Part shown: one piece after another, positions 11,398 to 23,164 of the stretch
Layout of the letters: each line of letters begins with the position of its first letter
Numbering within the stretch: the first letter of the stretch is position 1
Assembly: GCF_024868665.1 (NCBI RefSeq)
Contig: NC_079891.1
Span: 33,007,307-33,071,306, forward strand
Origin: Triplophysa rosa
Taxonomy: Eukaryota; Chordata; Actinopteri; Cypriniformes; Nemacheilidae
DNA length: 64,000 bases
Reading direction: 5' to 3'
Translations under genes and position numbers: made by a program
The notes under the pieces: model-generated
The model's input: only the letters and a program-made list of their open reading frames with translations
What the model was told of the DNA's origin: nothing
Database searches by the model: none

Positions 11398-12356
11398 TGG
11401 GGTGGAAAAAGTATGAAAGGGAAGATAATTTTGCGTTATCTCGCAAAAGTTTTGCGTTCCCCCGAGAAACATTGCGTTCCCTCGCAAAACTTTTGCATTC
11501 TCTCGCAAACATATTTGCGTTATCTCGCAAAACATTCAAAAGTCCTGTTGTCCCGCTCCGTACATTAACAATGGAGTGGTTCAGAGTAGATTCCCGGACC
11601 AATAACTCGTGAGCTAAACGTTGTTATAACACAAATAACACATAATTCCTTAGACAAGGATCTACAACCTAGTCTTCCTCAAAACGAGAATATAAATTGA
11701 TCTCTATATGAGCAGGCGACATGGACAAGTCCAAAGAAACCGTCTGCAAAGTGACTGTAAATCCGAAAAGCGTTACTACAAAAATAGTCATTAATAACTT
11801 AAATGTTACACACTGTGGTCTCACCAAATTCAGTTTACACATTAATGCTGTCCTGATGAATTTAAACTGGTTTTAGTTATACTACAGTATGTAGCACTGA
11901 AGTTAATGACTATTTTTCGTAGCCTAATGATCTTCGGGTGTTGCACTTTACAGACGATCCCTTCGGTCTTGTCTCAGCCGGCTCTCGCCTGAGATCAATA
12001 CAAGGCTCGATTTGTGGAAATTAAGTTAAAATTCACTGTTTACGTTACATAGAATGAGGTGTCATTTGTGTTATAAGAACGTTTAGCTCACGAGTTATTG
12101 GTCCGGGAATCTGCGACTATAGACCAATGTTTATGTACGGAGCTAGTCTTAAATTCTGCCAGCAGGACATTAAACATGAAGTGTTTGTCAGAACTCGCAA
12201 AATGTTTTGCGAGATAACGCAAATGTGTTTGCGAGGGAACGCAAAAGTTTTGCGAGGGAACGCAATGTTTTGCGAGATAACGCAATACTTTTGCGAGATA
12301 ACGCAAAACCTTTAAAAATATATTTTCTCTTCCCTCTCATATTTTTTCCACCCCAT
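11398..12356. repeat. about 960-bp fold-back palindrome with iterated TTTGCGAG units
   Basis: The arms 11398-11634 and 12063-12356 are reverse complements, for example GGACCAATAACTCGTGAGC and GCTCACGAGTTATTGGTCC. Similarity continues into the centre. Each arm carries about five tandem units of TTTTGCGAGATAACGCAA or TTTGCGAGGGAACGCAA, which are themselves partly palindromic. Confidence 0.85.
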
Positions 12357-13510
12357 GTCTCTAAAGGGGCTCCGTACCCACCCTGCCTTTAATACTACAA
12401 TTATATTTCCAAAATCCCACCATTTACAGTACACGCAACGGCCTTGCTCAAGAAAAAAACATCTTTGAGGTCATTCAACCAAAAAACCATTCCTTCTTAT
12501 ACAAGACAGCAACAAAACGCACACATCAGAAACCCATTCCAACATTCACAGGATTGTGCCAGAGAGAGAGGCTTCTTTCATGTCTTTGTCTTCAGAAGAA
12601 GATGATGGTATATAGACAGAGATCCTTTCTCAAATATGAAGAATGTGGAGGTGATTTCCACAGAGTCAAGTGGGATGTAAAATCCAGATTCCCCCTCAGC
12701 TACAGATCCCACAAATGTCGTGCTTTTCTCATGAAGCGTCAGAAGATCTGGATTATGAAAGCTGATCCTAAATCAGTGACTGCAGAGGACTGCTCCACAT
12801 CACATACAGTCAGAAATGAATTCATTACTTGAAAAATGGCACAAACAACATGAATTAAACGCTCACCCTATGGGCAGAGCCCACTCAAATAAAGAGACCC
12901 AAAAATGAATCTTTATTCACTAACAGAACCCTACTGTTTTCATTTTTATTTTTCTATGGAACACAAACGAAGACATAACAAAATGAGGGTGAGTAAAGGA
13001 TGACACTTTTTTATTTTGGAAAATAAAAGCATCCTAGTAATTCACACCAGCTTTAATGGGATTGATGCCAAATGCCTCTTCGTACATTCTTAAAAACATC
13101 TTCTTTTGTGTTCCCCGAATAAGAGAAGTCACAGATTTCGTCACGAGGGGGGGCGTGTAAACAACGACAGAATTTTCTTGGCAAACTCTTTTTTTAATTT
13201 CGCACGCCGCTGGAATGATATTGCTAGAGGGCGTTTCCGCAGAATTGGGAGTTGCATTGTTAAATGAGATCTCCCCGCGCTCCTATGCTGATAACATCTG
13301 CTTCTACCTTCACATTCACTGAATCAGACGTTTATTAAGAACTATGAGAACATTGAAGGTGAAACTGAAGTTAGCTCTCTGGCTCAATCTCTGTAAATAC
13401 AGGCTTTGGATTTTAATACGCAGTTATGAAAGTCATAATGGTACTTAAGGACACTCATTTCTGTAGTGTGATGAGATGTACATTAGACTCTCATCATTTA
13501 AGGGACAAGT

Positions 13511-14641
13511 CTATGGCGTTTATTCAGACCCAAAACTCAAGCGCATGAAAATCACACACACGCGAGCATGATTTTAGCGCGCAGAACAGTTCCATGGGCG
13601 TAAACACACCCTCACGAGGGCGCATTTATGCTCCACGAGCGCGCAGAACAGTAACCGGCGCACGGAAAAGAATCCTTGTGTGAGCGCATTTCTGCTCCGC
13701 GTGCAAAAGGCTTTGACGAGCGTGCGCGCAATTCTCTCTATGCTCTCGCAACTGCTCAACACTTGCTTGCTCGTCGAGTTGACTTCTGAGACTTTGGAGA
13801 CGGGACAATGGCAGATGTCTCCACTCATTTGATTGGTAACTTTTAACATGCACTCACATACATGCAGTCACCTACAGATTACCTGTCTTACTACCAGTCT
13901 TACCTAATGATTAGTGTATTACCTTGTCTTAGCTAAGTGACATTTTGATTTCTTACATCCGTCAACAAAAATTATGCTATATAATATAGTTAAACTTACA
14001 TTTCATGTATGACCTATTTAAAAAAAATACTATAATAATAGAATTTTAAAAAGTCATTTAATTTGAGTTATCTAATAAAATTAGTAAAGAATTAAAAATA
14101 TATACTCTTGTAGCCATTTATTAATGCTCATTTTATAACAATTTCATGAAAATGATTAACAATACCAGTGCAATTATGAATACACATACCGAACTATTCA
14201 ATTTTTAACTTCCTGTTGAGATGCCAAATATGTAGATCCAAAGCCAAGGGCATACATAACTCTGTAACCCAAGTTTAAAAACTGAAAAAAGTATTGTGTT
14301 ATGCCAAATGATAACGTTTCTGTACAACGGGTAAGATACAGGTCGGAGACTGTAGGTGAGTGCATGTTAAAAGTGACCAATCAAAGGATCGGAGAAGTCT
14401 GCCATTGTCCCGCCTCCAAAGTCTCAGAAGTCAATTCGACGAGCGAGCAAGTGTTGAGCAGTTGCGAGCGCTCTTGCAAGGATTCTTTTCTGAGTGCGGA
14501 TACTGTTCTGCGCACTCGTGGAGCATAAATGCGCTCTTGCGAGGGTATGTTTACGCTCGTGGAACTGTTCTGCGCGCTTAAATCTCGAGCGTGCGTGTGG
14601 TTTTCATGCACGCGAGTTTTGGGTCTGAATAAACGCCATAG
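13511..14641. mobile_element. 1.1 kb fold-back element with AAGT flanks
   Basis: Begins CTATGGCGTTTATTCAGACC and ends GGTCTGAATAAACGCCATAG. The arms (about 13511-13878 and 14333-14641) match over more than 300 bases, including ACAATGGCAGA and GCGCGCAGAACAG. AAGT precedes and follows the element, a possible target duplication. The short open frames inside are reverse-complement shadows of each other. Confidence 0.8.
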
Positions 14642-14724
14642 AAGTCTACATACTCAAATCTAGTGAGCTGCTTATCTAGACAGTATTTTAAGGCAACATA
14701 GGCAAAAATGTACAGTATGTACAG

Positions 14725-15144
14725 TACACTAGTGTTTAACGGTCACTTACTCATTATTTATTATATTTTCCACATTTTAGAATAGTAAACATTGAAACTG
14801 AAATAACCCCAAACTATGTTACATTTTAGCATCTTAAGTTGTCTAAAATGTGCAGAAATGTTCTTTTGAAACTTTATCAAGCAGCTACTTGAGGTCTCAC
14901 TTTGAGATGCGTTCTAAACAATATTGAAGGAGTTCTTATATTTTGGGGTCTTATTGGCTGCTTTTTCTTCATTACTTGGTCTAAGACATCCATTTCAAAA
15001 ATGTTTTTCTAAATAAAATGTTAATAAATTAATAGTACAGTAAATTTCAGTCTACAACGTTTAAGCATATTTATTTTCATAGAAAGGTTTAGATCATAAG
15101 AAACATTTCAGTCAAGTGACCCTAAACTTTTGAAAAGTAGTGTA
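14725..15144. mobile_element. MITE with Tc1-like ends
   Basis: Starts TACACTAGTGTTTAACGGTC and ends AAACTTTTGAAAAGTAGTGTA, inverted repeats typical of Tc1-type non-autonomous fish elements. No transposase is present. Confidence 0.6.
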
Positions 15145-15604
15145 TCATTTGTGGAGATGGCAATACCAGAATGCACTGCAACCAACTCACAATAAAGATG
15201 CAATTATTTCTTATAATTTATGATAAAATAATAAAATTAAATTAACCTTTAACATCCGATGAACCTTTTAGTTTTGCAAAAAGGTTTTTATGTACTTGCT
15301 CAAAAAATGATTTATTCCTTAAAAAACATATGTTAAACGTGTTTTACAACATGTGAAGCGGCAGTACAGGTTTTATTGGATATACGTGCCTGGCCCGAAT
15401 TTAATTTCCGGTCTGTGTTTGGTTATAATTTATTTAATATTTCATTTATATGTATATATTAATTTATATTAATATTTTATTGTATATTAATTGTATTAAA
15501 TTACAACTACTTAACATTTATTGTTTCTTTGCGGAGGTCTACCGGAAGTTGAACTTGTTGCTGTTGAAACCTTCTACACAAGCAAGTACAGTATATTTCT
15601 GCCT

Positions 15605-15713
15605 ACAACATTTAAGCCCACTTCTTTACATCGAAAGCTTTAGATCATAAGAAACTATTCAGTCAAGTGACCCTAAACCTTGAAAAGTAGTGTATCATTT
15701 GCGGAGGAGGCAA
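15605..15713 (+). repeat. partial direct copy of the Tc1-like MITE end
   Basis: TTTAGATCATAAGAAAC, AGTCAAGTGACCCTAAAC and AAAAGTAGTGTATCATTTG repeat the right end of the element at 14725-15144, about 550 bases further on. It ends about 40 bases before a ksr2 splice donor. A weaker copy is at about 18420-18500. Confidence 0.75.
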
Positions 15714-15749
15714 TCTAAGAAGTGCGTATTCGTGTGAATATTGACGTAC

Positions 15750-15883
15750 CTGCCCGCTTGTAAAACGCCAGATATGGTGAACAGGCCAAAGTCTGTGATG
15801 ACAACTTTCCCATTGTCATAAAATACATTCTTCGACTTCATGTCTTTGTGAAGGATTCCTTTGGCATGTAGATAACCCATCCC
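15750..15883 (-). CDS. ksr2: ksr2 exon, catalytic-loop and DFG region of the pseudokinase
   Basis: The translation is [19 protein letters not shown], then [16 protein letters not shown], then TISGVLQAG plus two bases. The HRD motif of active kinases is HKD here, as in all KSR proteins, and the DFG motif is intact. The usual HKDLKSKN is HKDMKSKN, a Leu to Met change. The acceptor TTTTAG precedes base 15883 and the donor GTACGT follows 15750. Phase 0 in, phase 2 out, matching both neighbours. Function: nucleotide-binding cleft of a kinase with little or no catalytic activity, acting as an allosteric activator of RAF. Confidence 0.95.
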
Positions 15884-16026
15884 CTAAAACACAAAAACAC
15901 TGCTTTATGTAACTACATAAGTAAACGTTTTCTAACTTTCAACTTTGTTTTTAAATGAATATTTTGCAATATGAACATCTATTATAAATGACATCTGGTA
16001 AACAGCCCTTTGATGAACTGAGCACC

Positions 16027-16128
16027 TGTGCCGGGGATGTTTTCTGTCTCAGGATGAGATAGCTGGGATAGGCTCCAGTGCTCTCCGTGACCCCAGTAGG
16101 GATAAGCGATATAGATGATGGATGGATC
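16027..16128 (+). mobile_element. LINE/SINE-type 3' tail
   Basis: AGCTGGGATAGGCTCCAGTG, CCGTGACCCCAGTAGGGATA and a terminal GATG run are typical of the 3' end of a widespread fish retroelement tail. No coding part is present. Family name not assigned. Confidence 0.55.
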
Positions 16129-16153
16129 TGGTAACAGTCTTGGCTAGTCTTAC

Positions 16154-16250
16154 CTTCACCATCTCCTGCGCAATTTGTCTGGTCTTGTTGACATCGAGGA
16201 CGACTTTTGCATCTCGCACCACTGAATACAGGGTCCTGCCCTTACACAAA
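16154..16250 (-). CDS. ksr2: ksr2 exon, kinase hinge to helix E
   Basis: Reads (S)[17 protein letters not shown] then [15 protein letters not shown]. The first base T completes the Ser codon begun in the 21044-21411 exon (AG plus T). The acceptor is TTGTAG and the donor is GTAAGAC. The LCKGRTLYS stretch follows the hinge between the two lobes, and NKTRQIAQE is helix E. Human KSR2 is nearly identical, with DAKIV and AQEIV. Only 270 bases separate it from the next exon at 15883. Confidence 0.95.
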
Positions 16251-19200
16251 CTACAAGAGAAGAAACATAAAAGCACATATTTAGGGTCCTTTGATCTCTG
16301 CGATGCAGAAAACACGGGCGGAATTGCAAAATCTAGGCATAAAATTGGAATTTGTTGTGTAACGCGGAATGGCACGGTATCTGGCAAATTTAGTATTTCT
16401 TATCCAGAAAGAAATGCTGAACAGCTAAAAAAATGTCAAATTTCGCTATGAATAACGTCAAGAATGATTCATTTGGGAAAAGCTGCTGTCAAACAAGCAT
16501 TGAAAAGGACTTTGTGGTGAGTCTTCAAAATAAAAGTCCGGCTTACTTGAACAAATTGACACACCCACATGAAAAAAACTGTTGTATACTATATTATTTA
16601 CTTTAGTAAATTAAAGGAAATGTGCTGGTAAAACGATAAAAAAGTAATTAAATTCAAGTAGACTTAACAACAAAAGGACAAACAAAAAATGTACTGGTTT
16701 ACATTACCACAGTTAGTTTAAGTTAGTATTTTTTCATGTGGGTAAAACTATACAGTATTACTTTTGCATAGTAAAAAACGAATCCCAAAAAATGGCATTT
16801 GGAAAAAATAGGGTCCTACATACAGTATTAGATATTATCAACAAACATGAAAGCAAACTTATGCCTGGAGATTATAAAGGAGGTAATGAAGAAAACAAAA
16901 GTTTTAATGATTTTGGCAGGTGCTACACGACTTCTGGGAATCAGGGATGGACATGGTTTCATCTGTGCGTCTATAAAGTTTGATAGGGTTTCACCATTAG
17001 AACAAAAACTTATATTTGAAAAAAGAACTGATGACTACAACTTATCCAAAGTAATTTCCAGTAAATCTACGTATACAGGACACCCCCAGCCCCAAACCCT
17101 CCTGTTCGGTTGCCAACTGCAATTTTCAACCACTAGATCACATCACCCTGTGTTTAGTTTCTTCATGAATCAGCCTTTGAAGAGTTTGAACCTAGAACCT
17201 ACACCGACTGTACGGTATAGGACACGGATGATTCATGTTTCTACTTCAATGTAAGTGTGTCAGAATGCTGGTCTGATTAAAATATACAGATTTACCACCG
17301 TGAACTTTATCTTCACATGAAGGAGAAGAACGACTGATCTCCAGCTGAGACACCTGATGAAGACGCTCGCGTCTTTCCCCGGGCTGCCCTCTTTCTCCTC
17401 TTTATACACATTAATAGAGCCATCAGGGTACGAGGATCATTTTTTGCATCATTTTGGCCTTTTGGCCCTCTGCAGTGTGGGGCTCTTCAAACGCCTGATG
17501 ACGCACCGGCAGAATGCAAATACACAGCTTCGTATTTACACAGTCTGTATGGAAATGTCCCGCATGCAACAGTAATAATGTCAAAAAGGAGAGATTACTG
17601 CAAATAACAAGGGGCTCTGACATTTTGTGTTCAATATAAGGGAAAGCCAAACATTTATTTGACACAGCGGGGGCGATTTGGAAAACAATCAATGCATAAT
17701 CACTCGCAACAATGCAAGACAAACAATCAATAGTTGTTTTCCCTATTTACTTTTATAAAAGATTCATATTCCTGCAATTACGTCTGAGTGTGGTCTGTGT
17801 GGGCCTGCTCACCTATGATAAGAAACTATTAAAAAAACATTACCTCTTGTCCTTTACAAACACAAAAATATATAAATAAAGACTCCAACTAAAATTGCAC
17901 AAATCTCACTAAGACTTACTATTCACCTATTCACAATATCACTTTTTGATTTTAGTTATTTTGGTATGCTTTTGTCATTTTATAATGTATTTGTTTATTT
18001 TATATGTTGCTATATAAGATTAATTTATTTTTATTTGAGTTTTTGTTTAATATTATTAATATATATAATTATATTATATACAATAATAAAATATAATACA
18101 TTTTTCATTTAGTTTAAGTTTTTACAATATTTATTGTTCAATATTTTATTTGATTTCAATGAACAGAAACAGTTTCTAAGTTTTAATTTTAGTAAACTAA
18201 AATAACCTTGTTTTTCACATTTGAGAATAACAGACAACTTAGCAGAAAAATTTAGCAAAACTATAAAATAACATATACAGTATGTAACATTGAATCAATG
18301 TTATGTTTATCATCACATTTGCAGAGATCATTATTCGGTTCAAGTTAAAAATTCATTTTAATTTTGATAAATTAATATGTTGAAATGATTATATATAATT
18401 TATGTATAATTTATCATTTCAAACATTCAAGCATATAAATTGTTTAAGATCGTGAGAAAAATGCACTTAAGTGACCCTAAATGTTGGTGCGATAGCATGT
18501 TAATATGTGTAAAATAATAAATAATATATAAATAATATATTTTATACATGTAATACAAAAAAAGTATTAGAAAACAGATTCATAGATTCTCAATATAATA
18601 AGAAACAATAACAGATATTTAGTTTATAAAAAAAGACCAAATGTTTTATCGTGCATCTTGGTATTTTACACCAAGCAGCCCAACATCTGTTTACAGACAA
18701 ACAAACAGCAAACAGTCATTTGTGTAGCAGGAAGAAGGAAATAACACTGGCCATCTCCTGCTCAGGATGTGAAGAAGCGTCTGTTTTTTCACCCCGCTCT
18801 CCCGTATTCCCGTAATGATTGACATGCCTTCTGAGAACTCTGACATGTGAACACATTCAGCCACTTTCCTTCGCATTTCTCTTCAGACTTGACAAAATTG
18901 TTCAAATTAGGTTGAAAGCAACGACTAATGCGAGCTATGAGGTCACGGCCAAAAAGCCAGTCAACTACAGATACACTGAGATGATTGGAAATTATACAGA
19001 AAAGTATAATAATAAAAATATTGCATCATGAGGTTTATGATAATGTTATCAGCAGGACCACACGGAATCTGCGTACACAAAACTGAACAGAAAACTCAGC
19101 AGATTTATCCAGACATTCACAAAGATCTACACAAAATCATGAGTCGGTTTCGTGACAGATTCAGTTGCCTGTAAAATCCTGAACCAATTATATTGGCTGA

Positions 19201-19257
19201 AAGAACTTTTAATTAGTGCCCTATTCAGTGCCTGATTGGAAATTAGAAAAATTACAT

Positions 19258-19510
19258 TCAAATACCATTATGAACCATTAGCTTTTTCTATTAAAAATTC
19301 CTTTTTGTAGTGTGTTTTGGGCATTATTCCAATATTTAATGGTGTTCTATGGTTCCCATGCCAATTGCCCTGCTGAAAAAAACAATAGAACCCCAACAGA
19401 AACCATTACAGAAATTCTAATGGTTTACACTAAAATACCATTATGAACCATTAGCTTTTTCCATTAAAACCATTACAAAATGCCTTTTTGTAGTGTGTTT
19501 TGGGCATTCT
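19258..19510 (+). repeat. duplicated ACCATTATGAACCATTAGC unit
   Basis: ATACCATTATGAACCATTAG through TTTTTGTAGTGTGTTTTGGG occurs at about 19261-19325 and again at 19435-19503, with ATTATAACCATTAAA-type repeats continuing to about 19640. Confidence 0.7.
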
Positions 19511-20189
19511 ATTGATTTTTTCAGCAGGGACCCAAATGTCCCACCAATAGAATCCATCACATACCAATAAACACCATTATAATTTTTATTAAAACCAATA
19601 CCATTCCCATTATAACCATTAAATCCATTAAAATTGCTATTGTTTTTTGGAAACAGATGTCATATATATATCCAAAGCTTTAGATTTTGGAATTTCACAT
19701 TTCTAATTTTTGTTTTGTGTGTTTAGTTTACACTTTGCAAGTTAGCTGGCCAACTAGCTTAGCGTACCGATAGCGATTAGCCTGCTCACTTAACATAAAC
19801 CCTACAAATCATTACAAAAATCTTCCAAGTTGTGTGGGAATATTTTTCAGATAAAAGTATGATTTAAATATCAATATAATCAATAAGTGTTTTCTTTCAT
19901 TTGTTTCATTGGGCTGTGTGGTTTTGTCGTGTGCTTTCTGTTTCGCTCAGTGGGGGGTTGCTGTGGCAGGCAGGGAGAACAGAGAAAGTTGGGGGTTGGA
20001 GTCATAAATTATCTAGATAAACACACACACACAAAGAGTTATAAAGAAAAGAAATAATATGAATTAATCCACTACATATGTTTTAAGTATAATCATGAGT
20101 TGTGATGTGTTTTAATGAATCATAGGATTAAGAAACAACGCTATATAATTAAAAACATTAGATGATTGAGTGTTTTCTTTTTACTGGAA

Positions 20190-20600
20190 GAATGTTGGGA
20201 ATGTTGGTATATTGTTCGGCCACAGGAGACTGTTTTTAGGAGACCACTCCTTGGGGGAGGGTGTCCCTGGAGAACATTCCTCAATACTAGCGACTGACCA
20301 CAGGATGTATGTTTTGAGAAGGTTTTATTTTTCAGGAACTAAGCAGATAAACGTGGCGTATGGTGATTGGTGGAAAGAGAACAACACTCCTTAAAAGGCA
20401 AAGGCGGAGTCAGAAGATAGAACGACGTCACATACTTTATAAATATGGGTGTTTTGAATATTTTGGGTTGTTGTTGGCTGTTGTTGGCTTGTGGTGGAGT
20501 GAGGAGATCATCTGACAACCCAAAGCTTTGTTACCTTTTTACATCTGATAATAAAACCTTATATTACTTTTGAGCAAATTGTCTCTTCAAATTTTTGAAC
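20190..20600 (+). mobile_element. LTR-like segment (possible solo LTR)
   Basis: An otherwise unassigned stretch with a TATAAATATGGG box at 20438, an AATAAA at 20550-20555, a T-rich run and a TG-rich stretch after the poly(A) signal, in promoter-to-poly(A) order over about 115 bases. That is the layout of a retroviral or Ty3-type LTR. No flanking coding region, second LTR or clear target duplication was found, so the borders are approximate. Confidence 0.4.
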
Positions 20601-20792
20601 ATGCAGGACTGCCTTTAAAGTCCAACAGTTGTACTATAAAAATGTGTTCATTATGTTAAAACATCTTTATTTTAATTCACTGAAGATGAGTTTTAACTTG
20701 ATTTTCTTGGTCAGTAGCTCAATTCAAAGCGACTGAAATGTGCAAGGACCTTACAGCTAAGCTTGGAAATTTAGCACCTCCTTTATTTTACC

Positions 20793-21023
20793 TAAAGGAA
20801 CAGTTCACGGAAAAATGACTGTTCTGTCAGCATGACATGGAAAAAAGACATTTACTCTCTTGCTTGAGTCTCGATGTACTTCCATTATACTGAATTCACT
20901 GAACCTTGGGATTTATGGAATCATCTTCTTTTGTGCTCAGTGGTAAGAAAGTCAAACAGGTTTGAAATGACATGAGAGTTAGAAAATGAAGATAGAGCTT
21001 TTAATTTTTGGGTGAAAAATTAA
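20793..21023 (+). mobile_element. MITE of the GGGATAGTTCACCC family, degraded
   Basis: TAAAGGAACAGTTCACGG at the left and TTTTTGGGTGAAAAATTAA at the right, with CATCTTCTTTTGTG inside. It sits directly beside the splice donor of the kinase N-lobe exon. Confidence 0.65.
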
Positions 21024-21043
21024 ACGACACTGTTTTGAATTAC

Positions 21044-21411
21044 CTGGTGATGATGGCCAGATGAGGCGGTCTCATACACGCGCCCATGAACAGGACCACG
21101 TTCTCGTGCCGCGTGTTTCTGTACGCCATCACCTCTCTCTTAAAGGCTTTCAGCTGTTCTTCATTGTCTCTTTCAATGTCGATTAGCCGTATGGCCACCT
21201 CGCCGTGCCAGCGTCCGTGGTACACCTGTCCGAAGCGGCCTTTGCCGATCAGCTCTCCGATCTCCAGCTGCTCCATGGGAATGTCCCACTCCTGCAGGAA
21301 GATGCTGGTCTGGCTGGCCTTGCGTGGGAAGTTGCGCGCGGACAGAAGGGAGAGATTCATCTCCTCAAACTCGTCTGCTGAGCCCTCAGCCTCATCGTTG
21401 CCTTCCTCGTT
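21044..21411 (-). CDS. ksr2: ksr2 exon, acidic linker and kinase N-lobe
   Basis: This 368-base exon opens with an acidic linker ([19 protein letters not shown]), then [35 protein letters not shown], the glycine loop [26 protein letters not shown], helix C ([10 protein letters not shown]) and [21 protein letters not shown]. The invariant catalytic Lys of the VAIK motif is Arg (VAIR), the hallmark of mammalian-type KSR pseudokinases. The [19 protein letters not shown] loop matches KSR2 and not KSR1, which has QVELGEPIGQGRWGRV. The acceptor is ATCTAG and the donor GTAATTC. Entry is in phase 0 from the 37-base exon at 23128. Confidence 0.97.
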
Positions 21412-21577
21412 CTAGATAAGAAAGAGCAAATCAAAATGTATGTGTGGATCTCAGTGGTGATTCATGGAGAATAAAATTATGTTAATTATGAAGTGATTAA
21501 AACAGCAGTAAAAGATGAGATAGACAGACAGACAAATAATGAAAGACATGGATAAAGGATGAAGGATGAATGGATAG

Positions 21578-21896
21578 GATGGATGGATGGATGGATGGAT
21601 GGATGGATGGATGGATGGATGGATGGATGGATGGATGGATGGATGGATGGATGGATGGATGGATGGATGGATGGATGGATGGATGGATGGATGGATGGAT
21701 GGATGGATGGATGGATGGATGGATGGATGGATGGATGGATGGATGGATGGATGGATGGATGGATGGATGGATGGATGGATGGATGGATGGATGGATGGAT
21801 GGATGGATGGATGGATGGATGGATGGATGGATGGATGGATGGATGGATGGATGGATGGATGGATGGATGGATGGATGGATGGATGGATGGATGGAT
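21578..21896 (+). repeat. GATG microsatellite, about 320 bases
   Basis: About 79 almost uninterrupted GATG units. The long PSIH and GWMD open frames here are translation artefacts. Confidence 0.98.
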
Positions 21897-23112
<1,216 letters not shown>

Positions 23113-23127
23113 AAGAGAGTGACTCAC

Positions 23128-23164
23128 ATCAGACGTTGGCTCGACCTCGATCTGTAGCAGAGGA
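23128..23164 (-). CDS. ksr2: ksr2 short linker exon (37 nt)
   Basis: Reads (G)PLLQIEVEPTSD. It matches the human KSR2 linker PLLQIEVEPTSE just before the kinase-like domain. The first base completes Gly from the preceding exon (GG plus T) and the exon ends in phase 0, which joins the acidic NEEGND of the next exon. The acceptor is AAGTAAG and the donor GTGAGTCAC. The exon lies about 16 bases from the end of a long GATA microsatellite on its downstream (transcript) side. Confidence 0.88.

Larger units (their letters stand above)
10689..12392. mobile_element. 1.7 kb TTAA-ended DNA element with a coding remnant
   Basis: Left end TTAAAGGTGGGGTGG; right end CCACCCTGCCTTTAA. The ends are imperfect inverted repeats bounded by TTAA, as in Kolobok or piggyBac-type elements. 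The left part carries a minus-strand open frame (10726-11274) and the right part a large palindrome (11398-12356). It looks like a composite, with the palindrome possibly a separate insertion. Confidence 0.65.
8441..15749 (-). other. ksr2: ksr2 intron, 7.3 kb, with two fold-back elements
   Basis: Contains a GA/TC tract at 8447-8484, a partial MITE (8694-8862), a TTAA-ended element with a large palindrome (10689-12392), a second fold-back element (13511-14641) and a Tc1-like-ended MITE with a duplicated end (14725-15144 and 15605-15713). Bases 8900-10680 and 12400-13500 show only AT-rich sequence and faint MITE fragments (12950-13020, 13083-13130). Confidence 0.8.
16251..21043 (-). other. ksr2: ksr2 intron, 4.8 kb
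   Basis: Mostly AT-rich and unrecognised. It holds a direct repeat of an ACCATTATGAACCATTAGC-type unit (about 19258-19330 and 19434-19510), an LTR-like segment with TATA and poly(A) signals (about 20190-20600) and a MITE copy (20793-21023). Bases 16260-19230 show nothing beyond simple AT-rich sequence. Confidence 0.7.

Noticed and set aside
11430..12310. CRISPR-like arrangement of short repeats (TTTGCGAG units)
   Set aside because: The units are contiguous, partly palindromic and lie in the arms of a palindrome in a vertebrate intron; there are no spacers of constant length.
12950..13130. Possible further MITE copy
   Set aside because: Only scattered fragments (GGGTGAGTAAAGGATGAC, ACATCTTCTTTTGTGTTC) remain, too weak to list as an element.
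13574..14611. Several mutually similar 75-90 residue frames in opposite orientations
   Set aside because: They are the two arms of one fold-back element, not a gene family.
17357..17575. Short frames around 17357-17722 that looked like possible exons
   Set aside because: No KSR2 similarity, and the flanking ksr2 exons already join in phase without them.
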